This document shows, piece after piece, positions 27,267 to 36,125 of a stretch of 64,000 bases of DNA. Under the pieces are notes generated by a model. The model worked only from the letters and a program-made list of their open reading frames with translations, ran no database searches and was not told the DNA's origin. Every line of letters begins with the position of its first letter. Position 1 is the stretch's first letter. The stretch is taken from positions 1 through 64,000 of the forward strand of contig DASYUL010000024.1 in the NCBI GenBank assembly GCA_036001245.1, written 5' to 3'. This stretch comes from Gp7-AA6 sp036001245 (lineage in GTDB: Bacteria; Acidobacteriota; Thermoanaerobaculia; UBA5066; Gp7-AA6). Both the position numbers and the translations under genes were made by a program.

Positions 27267-29293
27267 TGTGCCTCGCTTTTCGGCGCGGAAGAATATCCGA
27301 AGAGATCGCTCACGATCCGTTCGCCGCGATCGAGCTTCTCGCGCGCGAGCCGCCGCGCCCAGCCCAGCCGCGGGAGGTCGCGAAACGGGTCCGCGACTCG
27401 CATCGCGGGTATGCCCGACTGCCGGCTTCCCAGCAGGTCGCCCGGTCCCCGCGTTTCCAGGTCCTTCTCGGCGATCGCGAAGCCGTCCGTCGTCTTCTCG
27501 AGGATGCGAAGCCGTTCGCGCGCCTCTTCCGCCGCGTTCCGGCCGACGACGAGCGCGCACCACGACCGGCGGGAAGACCGCCCGACGCGACCGCGGAGCT
27601 GATGCAGCTGCGCGAGGCCGAAACTCTCCGCGTTCTCGACGATCATGAACGTCGCCTCCGGCACGTCGACGCCGACCTCGACGACCGTCGTCGAGACGAC
27701 GATGCCGATCCGCCCGGCCACGAAGTCGTCGAGCACCCGGCTCCGTTCGGCGGGCGGCAGGCGGCCATGGAGAACGCCGACGCGCGCTTGCGGCGCGAGA
27801 GCGGCGACCCGCGCGGCCGTCGCCTGCGTCGCGGCCACGTCCCGCTCCCCCTCGTCGATCGCCGGAACGACGACGTAGACCCGTTCCCCGGCGGCGACGC
27901 GCTCTCCCGCAAAGCGGTAGATGCGCTCGCGATCTCCCTCCTCGCGCACCCGGGTCACGACCGGCGAGCGTCCCGGCGGCTTCTCGTCCAGCACCGACAC
28001 GTCGAGCTCGCCATAGATCGCCCAGGCGAGGGACCGCGGTATGGGCGTGGCGGTCATGACGAGCACGTGCGGGGTCTCCCCCTTTCGAAAGAGGCGCGCG
28101 CGATGGGCGACGCCGAAACGGTGCTGCTCATCGACGACGACGAGGGCGAGCCGGCGGAAGCGGACCGGCGATTCGACGAGCGCGTGAGTGCCGACGAGCA
28201 CGTCGATCTGCCCGGCCTCGAGCGCCCCGTAGAGCGCGCGCCGGGCGGCGCCGCGGACTCGCCCGGTCAGGAGCGCCAGCCGGACTCCCGCCCCGGAGAG
28301 CAGGCGCACGAGCGTCTCGGCGTGCTGTTCGGCGAGCACTTCAGTGGGAGCCATGAGCGCGGCCTGCACGCCGTTGCGCGCGGCGAGCATGAGCGCGAGC
28401 GCCGCGACGACGGTCTTGCCGCTGCCGACGTCGCCCTGGAGGAGCCGCGCCATCGCTCGGCCGGAGGCGAGATCGTCGGCGATCTCGCGCATCGCGCGCT
28501 TCTGCGCGTTCGTCAACCGGAACGGGAGCGCCTCGCGGGCGGCGGTGCGCAGCGCCGCGTCCGCCGCGAGCCGGAGGCCGCGCCGCTCCCGGAGGCGGTC
28601 GCGTTTCTCTTCGATGCGCGCCGCGAGGACGAGGAGCTCCTCGTCGACGAGCTTCCGTCGGGCGGGCCCGGCGTCCGCGGGATCGGACGGGAAGTGAGCC
28701 GTCTCGAGCGCTCCGAGGAGCGCGGCCGCGCCCGTCGAGGCCGCGGAGACGTCGCCGGACAGGACGTCGAACGTCCGCCGGACGAGAAACCTCCAACGCC
28801 GCGATGGGATGTCCGCCGCCCGGTGGTAGATCGGCACGACTCGGCCGGAGTGCAGAGGCTCGCTCTCCACCTCCTCGTCGAAGAGCTCCGTCTCCGGGTT
28901 CTCGATGCGCATCTCGCCGCGCGGGCCGCCGACCGGCGTGCCGTAGATCGCGGCGGCGCGTCCGGACTGGAGGGCCTGCGCGAAGGAGGGATACCGGTTG
29001 TGCCACACCACCCGCACGGCGCCGGAACCGTCGTCGGCCACCGCCTCGATGCGCAGAGTCCCCCGGCGCATGCGGTAGGAGCGGACGGAGCCGAAGCGGA
29101 CGAAGAGAGTCGCGGGCTCGTCCCAGACGAGCTCCGACACCTGGCGGAATCGGCGGCGGTCCTCGTAGCGAAAGGGCAGCGCGAGGAGGAAGTCGGCGAC
29201 GGTCGTGAATCCGGCCTCGGCGAGGCGCGCGGCGACGGCCGCGCCCACGGACGGAATTCGAGACACCGGGTCGCGCAGCGTGAGCGCGACCAA
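27263..29293 (-). CDS. recG: ATP-dependent DNA helicase RecG
   Basis: 676 residues. N-terminal wedge/OB domain (about 60-150), then helicase motifs: LLQGDVGSGKTVVA (Walker A), MAPTEVLAEQHA, VVVDEQHRFGV (DEQH-type Walker B), VMTATPIPR, and the C-terminal GRVGRSSRRS motif VI. It reverses stalled replication forks and Holliday structures. Start TTG 29293 follows the cNMP-FHA gene by 7 nt; it lacks an evident Shine-Dalgarno, so translation may depend on the upstream gene. Confidence 0.93.
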   Translation of the reverse strand: MVALTLRDPVSRIPSVGAAVAARLAEAGFTTVADFLLALPFRYEDRRRFRQVSELVWDEPATLFVRFGSVRSYRMRRGTLRIEAVADDGSGAVRVVWHNRYPSFAQALQSGRAAAIYGTPVGGPRGEMRIENPETELFDEEVESEPLHSGRVVPIYHRAADIPSRRWRFLVRRTFDVLSGDVSAASTGAAALLGALETAHFPSDPADAGPARRKLVDEELLVLAARIEEKRDRLRERRGLRLAADAALRTAAREALPFRLTNAQKRAMREIADDLASGRAMARLLQGDVGSGKTVVAALALMLAARNGVQAALMAPTEVLAEQHAETLVRLLSGAGVRLALLTGRVRGAARRALYGALEAGQIDVLVGTHALVESPVRFRRLALVVVDEQHRFGVAHRARLFRKGETPHVLVMTATPIPRSLAWAIYGELDVSVLDEKPPGRSPVVTRVREEGDRERIYRFAGERVAAGERVYVVVPAIDEGERDVAATQATAARVAALAPQARVGVLHGRLPPAERSRVLDDFVAGRIGIVVSTTVVEVGVDVPEATFMIVENAESFGLAQLHQLRGRVGRSSRRSWCALVVGRNAAEEARERLRILEKTTDGFAIAEKDLETRGPGDLLGSRQSGIPAMRVADPFRDLPRLGWARRLAREKLDRGERIVSDLFGYSSAPKSEAH

Positions 29294-29300
29294 CGCGGAC

Positions 29301-30086
29301 TTATGCTCCAGCAGTTCGCAGAGTCAGAGGGACCAGCCCGAAGCGAAGCTCGTCGCCCCCGGCCACGGCCACGGGCGTACCGGTGGCGACGCGGGAACCG
29401 TTGACGAAGGTCCCGTTCATCACGCCGATCTCCTCCATCAAGTAGAGGCTCCCGGCGAGCGGGTAGATCTTCGCGTGGCGTCGCGACGTCGATCGCTGCG
29501 GGTCGAGCGGGGCGAGGTCGACGTCGGGAGTGATGCCGGTGACCGGATCGCCGCGACCGATCAACGTGTCCCCCTCGGGATGGAGGAAGAACTCCGCCTT
29601 CCCCCCCGGATCCACGAGCCGAAACGCGCTCCCCTTGGGCGCGGCCCGCTGCTGCGCGGGTCTCTCCTCGTCCGCGAGCTCCCGGCCGAGTGATTCCTCG
29701 AACATCGCCGTGATCTCGCGCACCCGGCGCGAGAGCTTGCGCATCATCCGGACGGCGATCTCGGTGTTGCTCTTCAGCATCGCGTCGAACGTCGCGCCGT
29801 TGATCCGGACGAGCTCGACCTCCGTCTTCGCGCGGGCGGAAGCCGTGCGCGGGACGTCTTCGAGAACGCTCATCTCGCCGAAGAAGTCCCCCTTCTCGAG
29901 CGTCGCCAGGACCCGCGTCTCGCCTCCGATTTCCTTCAGGAGCTCGACCGTCCCCGACTGAACGATGAACATCTCCGTCCCGATCTCCCCCTCGGAGAAG
30001 ATGATGTCGCCCATCGGATGCGTGACCAGGTAGCGCTCGAAGGGGCTCTTCGGGGTCCCCGCGCCCGTCCGGAAGACCGCTTTCAT
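29301..30086 (-). CDS. Cyclic-nucleotide-binding and FHA domain protein
   Basis: 261 residues. The N-terminal cNMP-binding domain (about 10-125, with GDFFGEMSVLEDVPRTASA) binds a cyclic nucleotide or a related effector. The C-terminal FHA domain (about 170-255, with GRGDP...S..H.. and NGTFVNGSRV) recognises phosphothreonine. So it probably reads out a cyclic nucleotide signal and a kinase output, in line with the many Ser/Thr kinases here. No output domain is present. Start ATG 30086. It lies between an S66 peptidase and recG. Confidence 0.85.
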   Translation of the reverse strand: MKAVFRTGAGTPKSPFERYLVTHPMGDIIFSEGEIGTEMFIVQSGTVELLKEIGGETRVLATLEKGDFFGEMSVLEDVPRTASARAKTEVELVRINGATFDAMLKSNTEIAVRMMRKLSRRVREITAMFEESLGRELADEERPAQQRAAPKGSAFRLVDPGGKAEFFLHPEGDTLIGRGDPVTGITPDVDLAPLDPQRSTSRRHAKIYPLAGSLYLMEEIGVMNGTFVNGSRVATGTPVAVAGGDELRFGLVPLTLRTAGA

Positions 30087-30093
30087 CGCCGGT

Positions 30094-31017
30094 TCACGCC
30101 ACCGCGGTCTCGAGGAACTCGATCGCTCCCCGCTCCAGGTCCACGCGGACGCGCGCGCCGAGCGGCAGCGTGCGCGTCGTCGCAACGTGGCCCGCGGGAA
30201 AGCCGGCGGCGACCGGGAAGGGAGCGCCGGCGAAGCGCTGCGTCAGCCACGAGCGGACCTCCTCGGGGGATTCCGCGCCTTCGCGCCGGCCCGGCGCGAT
30301 CGAGCCGATGACCATGGCCTGCAGTCCGTCGAATGTACCGGACCGTTCCAGCTGGGTCAACATTCGGTCGAGGCGGTACGTCTCCTCGCCAACGTCTTCC
30401 CAGAAGAGAACTGCGCCGCGGCAGGCGATCGCCTCGGGCGTTCCGCAGAGCGACGCAACGAGCGAGAGGCAGCCGCCAACGAGCGGACCTTCGCCCATCC
30501 CCGGCGCGATGACGTCTTCGGGAGCGACGGCGGCGGGCTCCGGCAGCTCGCCCGAGAGCACGCGTTCCCAATCGAGATCGGCCGCGCCCGCCGCGCCCGC
30601 GATCTGCACGGCGACCATCGGGCCGTAGGCAGTCGCGAGCGAAGCGTGCTTCGCGACGAACGCGAAGAGCGCGGTGAGATCGGATCCGCCGAGGTGGATC
30701 TTCGCGTTCGATCGGATTTCGTCGGGGTCGAGATGCGTCAGCACGCGGGACGCGCCGTAGCCGCCGCGCGCGAAGAAGATGGCGCCGACGCCGGGATCGC
30801 GAAGGAGCTCGCGGTAGCCCTCGGCGCGCTCGTCGTCTGCCCCTGCGAGGAACCCGTCGCGCCGGCGCAGATTCGAGGACTCGACGACGCGATATCCCTT
30901 CGATCGCAGAGCCGCCAGACCCGGGTCGAGACGGGACTCCTCGACCGGACCCGAAACCGCCGCGACGCCGATCGTAGCCCCGCGGTGGAGACGCGGCGGT
31001 TTCAACAGCACGGTCAC
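30094..31017 (-). CDS. ldcA: LD-carboxypeptidase (S66 family)
   Basis: About 307 residues. Removes the terminal D-Ala of the murein tetrapeptide during cell-wall recycling. The nucleophile region GGYGASRVL, HLGGSDLTALF (Ser of the S66 triad) and a late Glu-His pair (GFPAGHVA) are present. I use GTG 31017; GTG 31011 or TTG 31005 are equally possible because no Shine-Dalgarno is clear and the frame upstream is a translated REP-like repeat. Genes further on (cNMP-FHA, recG) follow with small gaps. Confidence 0.87.
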   Translation of the reverse strand: MTVLLKPPRLHRGATIGVAAVSGPVEESRLDPGLAALRSKGYRVVESSNLRRRDGFLAGADDERAEGYRELLRDPGVGAIFFARGGYGASRVLTHLDPDEIRSNAKIHLGGSDLTALFAFVAKHASLATAYGPMVAVQIAGAAGAADLDWERVLSGELPEPAAVAPEDVIAPGMGEGPLVGGCLSLVASLCGTPEAIACRGAVLFWEDVGEETYRLDRMLTQLERSGTFDGLQAMVIGSIAPGRREGAESPEEVRSWLTQRFAGAPFPVAAGFPAGHVATTRTLPLGARVRVDLERGAIEFLETAVA

Positions 31018-31026
31018 TTGGGATTC

Positions 31027-31136
31027 GCGGCGCGAGGAGTCTCTCGTCGCATCGCGAAGAGTCTCCGCGAGGTAACCGAGCGGATTCGCGGCGCGAGGAG
31101 TCTCCCGAAGTAATCGAGGGAGGAGCCTCGCGCCGC
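31027..31136. repeat. REP-like palindrome, copy 2, with a partial unit
   Basis: Full 49-bp unit at 31088-31136: outer arms GCGGCGCGAGG and CCTCGCGCCGC, inner CTCCC/GGGAG. A partial unit (31027-31043) lies one 61-bp step upstream. It lies between the S66 gene and RNase P RNA. Confidence 0.8.
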
Positions 31137-31235
31137 GGGAGCGCGACCGCGGCGAACGACCAGGCACGCGGTCGAGTCGGATTTTGGCGAGCCGCGTGCC
31201 GGTGCTCTGCGGGTCGTTCGCAAGGGAGCGCGACA

Positions 31236-31629
31236 AAAATGTCCGAGCGGGCCTGTAAGCCGAATTCTGTGTCCCGGTCTCCCGGGACCAGCGATCATTC
31301 CTCTTGGCCCGGGGTCTCCCCCGGACTCAAGCAGCCGACCCGGAGACGCCCCGCTCGAAGCGGGACGGGACGGGCGCCCTCCGTCTCCCTATTTGGCCTT
31401 GCTCCGCATGGGGTTTACCGTGCCTCCGCCGTTGCCGGCGGAGCGGTGCGCTCTTACCGCACCGTTTCACCCTTGCCGTCCCCGGACATCTGCCCGGGAA
31501 GGGCGGTCTATTCTCTGTGGCACTTTCCTTCGCGTTACCGCGACCGGGGATTACCCGGCATGCCGCCCGTTCGGAGTTCGGACTTTCCTCCCCGGCCTAA
31601 CCGGGGCGATCGCACAGCCCGCTCGGACC
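31236..31629 (-). ncRNA. rnpB: RNase P RNA, type A
   Basis: RNA part of RNase P that cleaves the 5' leader of pre-tRNAs. On the minus strand the 5' side has GAGGAAAGTCCGAACTCC (31590-31573), the conserved CR-I block; toward the 3' end come AGAGGAATGATCGC and ACAGAATTCGGCTTAC. The P1 stem is formed by CCGAGCGGGC near the 5' end and GCCCGCTCGG near the 3' end (31242-31251). A T-rich tail (ATTTTTG) after the P1 strand is consistent with termination near 31236. About 390 nt is a normal length. Confidence 0.95.
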
Positions 31630-31634
31630 ACTAA

Positions 31635-31663
31635 AGCATAGCATCGGTGTGGCTTAGCAGCAA
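31635..31663 (-). promoter_or_regulatory. rnpB promoter
   Basis: Minus strand: -35 TTGCTG (31663-31658), exactly 17 bp, -10 TATGCT (31640-31635), 6-7 nt before the expected RNase P RNA 5' end. Confidence 0.65.
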
Positions 31664-31686
31664 GTCCAAAGTCCAAGGTCCAACGT
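31660..31686. repeat. Heptamer repeats before rnpB
   Basis: A 7-bp-period stretch: AGTCCAA, AGTCCAA, GGTCCAA. It overlaps or adjoins the -35 box of rnpB and lies just after the NYN gene. Confidence 0.7.
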
Positions 31687-31701
31687 TAAGTCAGGAAGAG
31701 T

Positions 31702-32145
31702 TCATTCCTTCTTGTTTCTCTCGTTTGCGAACCAGCGTTCCCAGTCCTCGACGTCGACCCGGGTCTCGCCGGGTCGGACGGGATCGGGAACGGCGGCGCC
31801 AAACCGTCTCCAGAAGTCCGCCGGTGAGATCGCGGTCGCCCCGGCGTCGCGGGCCCGGCGGACGAGCTCGCGGTCGGCGGTCACGACGGTCATTTCGGCG
31901 GGGCGTCGCGCCCTCGAGATCTCGCGGACGATCGCGTCGTCCGCCGACGTCGCCCCTGCGAACCGCACCGAGAGGTTGCCGAGCGAGAGCGGCCTTCCCT
32001 CCCCGTCGAAGAAGAGGACGACGGACGCCCGGTTGCGCCGGAGCCTCTCGGCGATCTCGGAAACGAGCGCGTCCCGGTCCTCCGAGCCACCGGGCCGGCG
32101 GCGCGCCGTCCCCACGAGGTTGTTGCCGTCGAGCAGGTAGGGCAC
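31702..32145 (-). CDS. NYN/PIN-domain (YacP-like) ribonuclease
   Basis: 147 residues. The start MPYLLDGNNLVG supplies the catalytic Asp of the NYN/YacP fold; the later SADDAIVREI and VTADRELVRRA motifs supply the other acidic residues. YacP-like (Rae1) proteins are ribonucleases that act on mRNA with the ribosome in Bacillus; the role here is only inferred. Start GTG 32145. It is 12 nt downstream of the DUF4126 gene. Confidence 0.8.
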   Translation of the reverse strand: MPYLLDGNNLVGTARRRPGGSEDRDALVSEIAERLRRNRASVVLFFDGEGRPLSLGNLSVRFAGATSADDAIVREISRARRPAEMTVVTADRELVRRARDAGATAISPADFWRRFGAAVPDPVRPGETRVDVEDWERWFANERNKKE

Positions 32146-32157
32146 GGGAGCGGCCGG

Positions 32158-32769
32158 TCACGCGCCCGCGGGCTTCGGGGGCTGTCGTCGTCTCGGGTGC
32201 TGGAGTCGGAAGAAGAGGACGCCGAGCGCGCGACGCACGCGGTCGAGATGGGTCACGAGCACGATGAGAAGGCCGGCGAGAAAGAGCGCGGTCATCCAGG
32301 GCACGAAGAAGACGAGCAAGGCGAGCACGACCGCGATGACGTCTTCGGCGAGGGAGAGCGCGAACTGGGTCCACCCGTGGGTCGCTGCGTTGGTGTCGAG
32401 TCGAGTCGTCGACTTCGCGACGTGCGCCGCCGCCGTCGCCACAGCTCCGGCGAGCCCGATGCCGATCTGCCGGGGCAACGACGTGGCGGGCACCGATGCG
32501 ATTGCGAGGAGGGCGCCGACGATGGGCCGGATGAGCGTATGGGCGAGCTCCCAGAAGCGGTCGAGCATCGGGATCTTCTTGATCACGAGCTCGAGGAGAA
32601 AGAGCACGAGCGCGAATCCGAAAAGGGTCCGGCTGCCGAGCAACGACGCGAAGGCGCCCGGAAACTCCTGCGGCAGGAGCCGGTAGAGTCCCGAAAAGAC
32701 GAGCAGCACCGCCCAGGCGTTGAATCCCGCGGCTGCGGCCAGACCGAGTCCCGTGAGAAGAGCGCTCAC
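32158..32769 (-). CDS. DUF4126-family membrane protein
   Basis: 203 residues, about five to six hydrophobic segments, with the DUF4126 pattern (GLGLAAAAGFNAWAVLLV at the N-terminus and ATAAAHVAKSTTRL in the middle). Function unknown; it is found as a lone inner-membrane protein in many bacteria. The C-terminus is basic and cytoplasmic. Start GTG 32769; 25 nt separate it from the DnaJ-like gene upstream. Confidence 0.82.
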   Translation of the reverse strand: MSALLTGLGLAAAAGFNAWAVLLVFSGLYRLLPQEFPGAFASLLGSRTLFGFALVLFLLELVIKKIPMLDRFWELAHTLIRPIVGALLAIASVPATSLPRQIGIGLAGAVATAAAHVAKSTTRLDTNAATHGWTQFALSLAEDVIAVVLALLVFFVPWMTALFLAGLLIVLVTHLDRVRRALGVLFFRLQHPRRRQPPKPAGA

Positions 32770-32794
32770 GGACGTTCCCCCTTCCGGCTCCGCA

Positions 32795-34393
32795 TTACTT
32801 CCCCTTCCGGAGCATGCGGGAAAAGAAGCCTCCGAGCCCTGCGGCCTCGCCCGCCGGCGTCGGCGCCGGCGCCGCGGGATCGAGCGTCTGCCGGCCGGTG
32901 ACCTCCGTGAGGAGCGCGGCGCTCTCCGGGCCCGGCTCGAGCTCGTGCGCCCGGCGGGCGTAAGACTCGGCCTCGCGTTTCCGCCCGTGCGTGACGAGTG
33001 CCCGGGCGGTTCCGCGCAGGAAGTCGGCGCGGGGCGGGTCGACCCGCGCCGCGGCTTTCAGGTTCTCGAGGCCTCGTTCCACCCACTTGGCGTTCTTGAG
33101 CTCGGTCTCTCCGAGCCGGAACCGATATTCGGCGACGTCCGGAGCGAAGCGGACGGCTTCCTGCAGAAGCGCGATCGCCGGGAAGTAGTCCTTCATTGCG
33201 ATGTAGTCCAGCGCGTGCTCGAAGTTCCTCCGTGCCAGCTGCTGGCGCGCCTCGGGGTCGCCACCCCCCGCCGAGAGAACGGGACCCGCCGACTCGCCGG
33301 GCTGCCGATCGTACTCGGCTCGCGCGTCGGGATCGGCGAGCGCGTCGTGCGCGACCTTCAGCCGTTCGAAGACCGCCGTGAGTTCCTTCCCGAGAGCGGC
33401 AAGGTCCGGGCGGTTGCGCAGATCGGGGTGGAAGAGGCGGCTCTTCTCGAGATACGCGCGGCGGATCTCTTCCGGCGAAGCGTCCCGGCCGACGCCGAGC
33501 AGCTCGTAGTGCGAGAGCCAGTCGATCCGGCGCCAGGTATTCCGGACGAGCTCCGCGTGGCCCGGCGTCGATCGCTGGGGCTCGTTCGCCACCTCGACGT
33601 TCAGCGTAGCCACCGTGCCGACGCTCGCGCGCCCCTCTGTGCCGTCGCTCTTCCACTCGACGAGCCCGCACGAGAGCAGAGCGTAGAGCATCTTCGCCGC
33701 GGTGCCCCGGGACGAGCCCGCGATCGCCAGAAGCGAATCGACGTCGAGAAGTCCGTCGATGCGGGACAGGACGTACGCCTCCTGCGGCGCGAGCGGCAGG
33801 TACTGATAGCGAGACATCGGTTCGCGCGCGAGGCGAAGCACTCCGCTCCCTTCGCCGAGACGCGCGCGGAAGATGGGATTCTCCGGCAGGCGCCGGATTC
33901 CTTCGACGATGATCGCCGCGGTCGAGAAGGCGAGGACGATGTCGGGATCGAGCACCGCGGTCGACGGCTCGAACCGGTACTCGCCGTCCTCCCACTCGAA
34001 CGCCGAGAACACGATCTCCTCGACGAGCCGCTTCATCTCCGAGTCGATGATCGCCCGGGTGAGGAGCCCCCGCTCGACGAGCTTCTGTCCGAGTCGCGAG
34101 CCCTTCTGCCGGGCAATCTCGTCGAGGGCCCAGCGGATGTCCTCGTCCGAGACTCGTCCCCTCCTCTGGAGAAATGCGCCGATCCGCTGGCTCTCTCGCG
34201 AGGAGGTGGCGGTGCGGAGCTCGCCCTTCTCGAAATACAGACGCCGGAGGTCGTCCCCGCGCGCGAGGGTCAAAGTCCCCCGGAGCTGGTCGACGAAGAT
34301 CCAGCGCAGGATCTGGGGCAGAGGGGTTTGGGCGAGGGAGCCGCGCAGAGGCGCGGCGGCGGGAAGGTCCGAGGAGGCGCCGGAGCCCGTCAT
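32795..34393 (-). CDS. DUF4388, J-domain and TPR protein
   Basis: 532 residues. N-terminal DUF4388 (about 18-190; LRGSLAQTPLPQILRWIFVDQLRGTL), then a middle module with a winged helix-like feel (LSRIDGLLDVDSLLAIAGSSRG), a J domain (about 290-360) that keeps the HPD motif (FHPDL), and TPR-like repeats (about 385-500). It may recruit Hsp70 to a signalling or motility complex. It ends 4 nt after the other DUF4388 gene and the two probably function together. Confidence 0.82.
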   Translation of the reverse strand: MTGSGASSDLPAAAPLRGSLAQTPLPQILRWIFVDQLRGTLTLARGDDLRRLYFEKGELRTATSSRESQRIGAFLQRRGRVSDEDIRWALDEIARQKGSRLGQKLVERGLLTRAIIDSEMKRLVEEIVFSAFEWEDGEYRFEPSTAVLDPDIVLAFSTAAIIVEGIRRLPENPIFRARLGEGSGVLRLAREPMSRYQYLPLAPQEAYVLSRIDGLLDVDSLLAIAGSSRGTAAKMLYALLSCGLVEWKSDGTEGRASVGTVATLNVEVANEPQRSTPGHAELVRNTWRRIDWLSHYELLGVGRDASPEEIRRAYLEKSRLFHPDLRNRPDLAALGKELTAVFERLKVAHDALADPDARAEYDRQPGESAGPVLSAGGGDPEARQQLARRNFEHALDYIAMKDYFPAIALLQEAVRFAPDVAEYRFRLGETELKNAKWVERGLENLKAAARVDPPRADFLRGTARALVTHGRKREAESYARRAHELEPGPESAALLTEVTGRQTLDPAAPAPTPAGEAAGLGGFFSRMLRKGK

Positions 34394-34397
34394 CGGA

Positions 34398-36125
34398 TCA
34401 AGGTAACAGAGCGCGCGTCAAGACGACCACGGGATGGTTGGTCGGAGTGAAGAAGAAGCGGGGTACGGACGCCTTGGCCGAAATCGCCTCGTCAAGAGTC
34501 GCGTACCGTCCCCACAGGACCCGGAAGCACTCCCGTCCTCGATGGTTCGAGACGAGCAGCCACATCGCCTGCCGGCGGTCGTACCTCGACGCTTCTTCGA
34601 GTGACGGAAGCTCGCAGACGAGCTCGAGCTGGATGGTGTAGCGCGCGCGTCGATCGCTCGCGAGGGCTTCGCGGTCGCGCGCCGCGCGCTCGAGCCACCG
34701 GCGGCGATCGGGCTCCCCGGGCGCGGGGGCGGCGGCCGGCGGCGGGGTGGGTGGCGTCGGCGGAAGACGAGTCGGAACGATCGTCGGGCGAGGCGCGCTG
34801 GCGGTCGGCGGAATCGGAGTCGCCGGAATCGCCGTCGGCGAAGGCATCCGTCCCGGTGCGGCGGCGGCGACGGCGGGCTCCGTCGAGAGAGCGGTCGTGG
34901 CGGCGGGCGACTCGGTCGGAAGGGTGGTCGGAACCGCCGTCGCAACGGTGACCGGAGACCCCCGCCGAGGGACGTTCTCCGCCTCGCGCGCCCGGAAGAC
35001 GAGAAGCGCCGCGACGGCGACCGCGAGGACGGCGAGCAGCCATACCGGCGTCAGCGTCGGGCGGCTCGAGCGGTAGAAGACCGGCGGCTCGGGAAGATCG
35101 AGAGGCTGGTCGAGCGGCTCCGGGGGCATCTCTCCCCAGGCGAGGATCGCCTGGTCGGGCTCGGCCGAGTCGGGAACGGGCTCGATCGGGAGCTCGATCG
35201 AAGGCTCCTCGTCCGGCGGCGGCGCGATCGAGGCCTCCTCGGGCGCCAGCGGTGGAACCGGGACCTCCGGGTCGGCCTGCCGGCGCGCGGGCTCCTGCGG
35301 CTCGGGCGGTTCGGGTCCCGGTCGCCCCCGTCTTTTCGGCGCGCCCGGTGGCGGCGCCGGAGTGGGGATCTCCGCGGTCGGCGGCGCCGGGAGCGCAACC
35401 GGACGCGGCTTCGTCTCGATCGCATATTCGGGGTGGACGAGCCCGAGGGTCGTGAGCGCCGCGAGGAGCTTCTGGACGGAGAACGGATCCGGCGGAACGC
35501 GCAGGCAGATCTCCGCGGCGGTCGTGCGGCCGTCGATCGCCGTGACGACGGCGAGGGCATCGGGGGTCAGTCCGAGAGCGGGGAATACCTCGTCGAAGTC
35601 CTCGGCCCGCTGGAGCGGCGCATCCGTGGCGCCGAGCGACTGGTGGATGAACTCGCGGTCGCGGGATCGGAGGAAGAGCTCCAAGAGCAGCCTCTCGATC
35701 CCGACGCGTAACTCCCCCTCCTCGAGTGTCTCGTCGGGGTCGAACGAATAACGCCCCTCGAGCCAGGTCAGGAGGTCCGCGAAGATCTCGACGGCGCGGA
35801 TCTTTTCTCCCCAGCGCCAATCGCGCTCGGTCAGAAGTCCCTGCTCGCGCGCCGCTCGCGCGCGGTCCCGTCCCGCCGTCAGTCTCCGCCCCTCAAGCGC
35901 CGAAGGGTCGAGCTTCCCGGCGCGCCCCAGCACGTCGGCCGTGTCGAACGAGGGATCCGACGAGAACGCCCCGACGACCGCGCCTTCGAGAATCTCGAAG
36001 CGGACGCGCCGGTCCGCACGCGAGAAGGCGAGCACTCCGGTCGCGCCCTCCCGCCACAGCGTCGCGAACGCGGCGGCGAGATCGACGCTCCGGATATCGC
36101 CCTCGCGCTCGAACGCCGTCCTCAT
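34398..36125 (-). CDS. DUF4388 protein with a membrane helix and SPOR-like C-terminus
   Basis: 575 residues. N-terminal DUF4388-like domain (about 12-110) and a helical module (about 145-245). A long Pro/Ala/Glu linker leads to one membrane helix (about 360-378, PVWLLAVLAVAVAALLV), a second Pro/Thr-rich linker, and a C-terminal SPOR-like domain (about 500-575) ending ISAKASVPRFFFTP. SPOR domains bind denuded peptidoglycan at septa, so this protein could link a DUF4388 cytoplasmic signal to the cell wall. The ATG 36125 overlaps the uvrC stop by ATGA; a longer frame is the uvrC shadow. Confidence 0.82.
   Translation of the reverse strand: MRTAFEREGDIRSVDLAAAFATLWREGATGVLAFSRADRRVRFEILEGAVVGAFSSDPSFDTADVLGRAGKLDPSALEGRRLTAGRDRARAAREQGLLTERDWRWGEKIRAVEIFADLLTWLEGRYSFDPDETLEEGELRVGIERLLLELFLRSRDREFIHQSLGATDAPLQRAEDFDEVFPALGLTPDALAVVTAIDGRTTAAEICLRVPPDPFSVQKLLAALTTLGLVHPEYAIETKPRPVALPAPPTAEIPTPAPPPGAPKRRGRPGPEPPEPQEPARRQADPEVPVPPLAPEEASIAPPPDEEPSIELPIEPVPDSAEPDQAILAWGEMPPEPLDQPLDLPEPPVFYRSSRPTLTPVWLLAVLAVAVAALLVFRAREAENVPRRGSPVTVATAVPTTLPTESPAATTALSTEPAVAAAAPGRMPSPTAIPATPIPPTASAPRPTIVPTRLPPTPPTPPPAAAPAPGEPDRRRWLERAARDREALASDRRARYTIQLELVCELPSLEEASRYDRRQAMWLLVSNHRGRECFRVLWGRYATLDEAISAKASVPRFFFTPTNHPVVVLTRALLP

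Noticed and set aside
31239..31641. Plus-strand ORFs over RNase P RNA
   Set aside because: The conserved RNase P RNA blocks and P1 stem account for the sequence; the ORFs lack similarity and are shadows.
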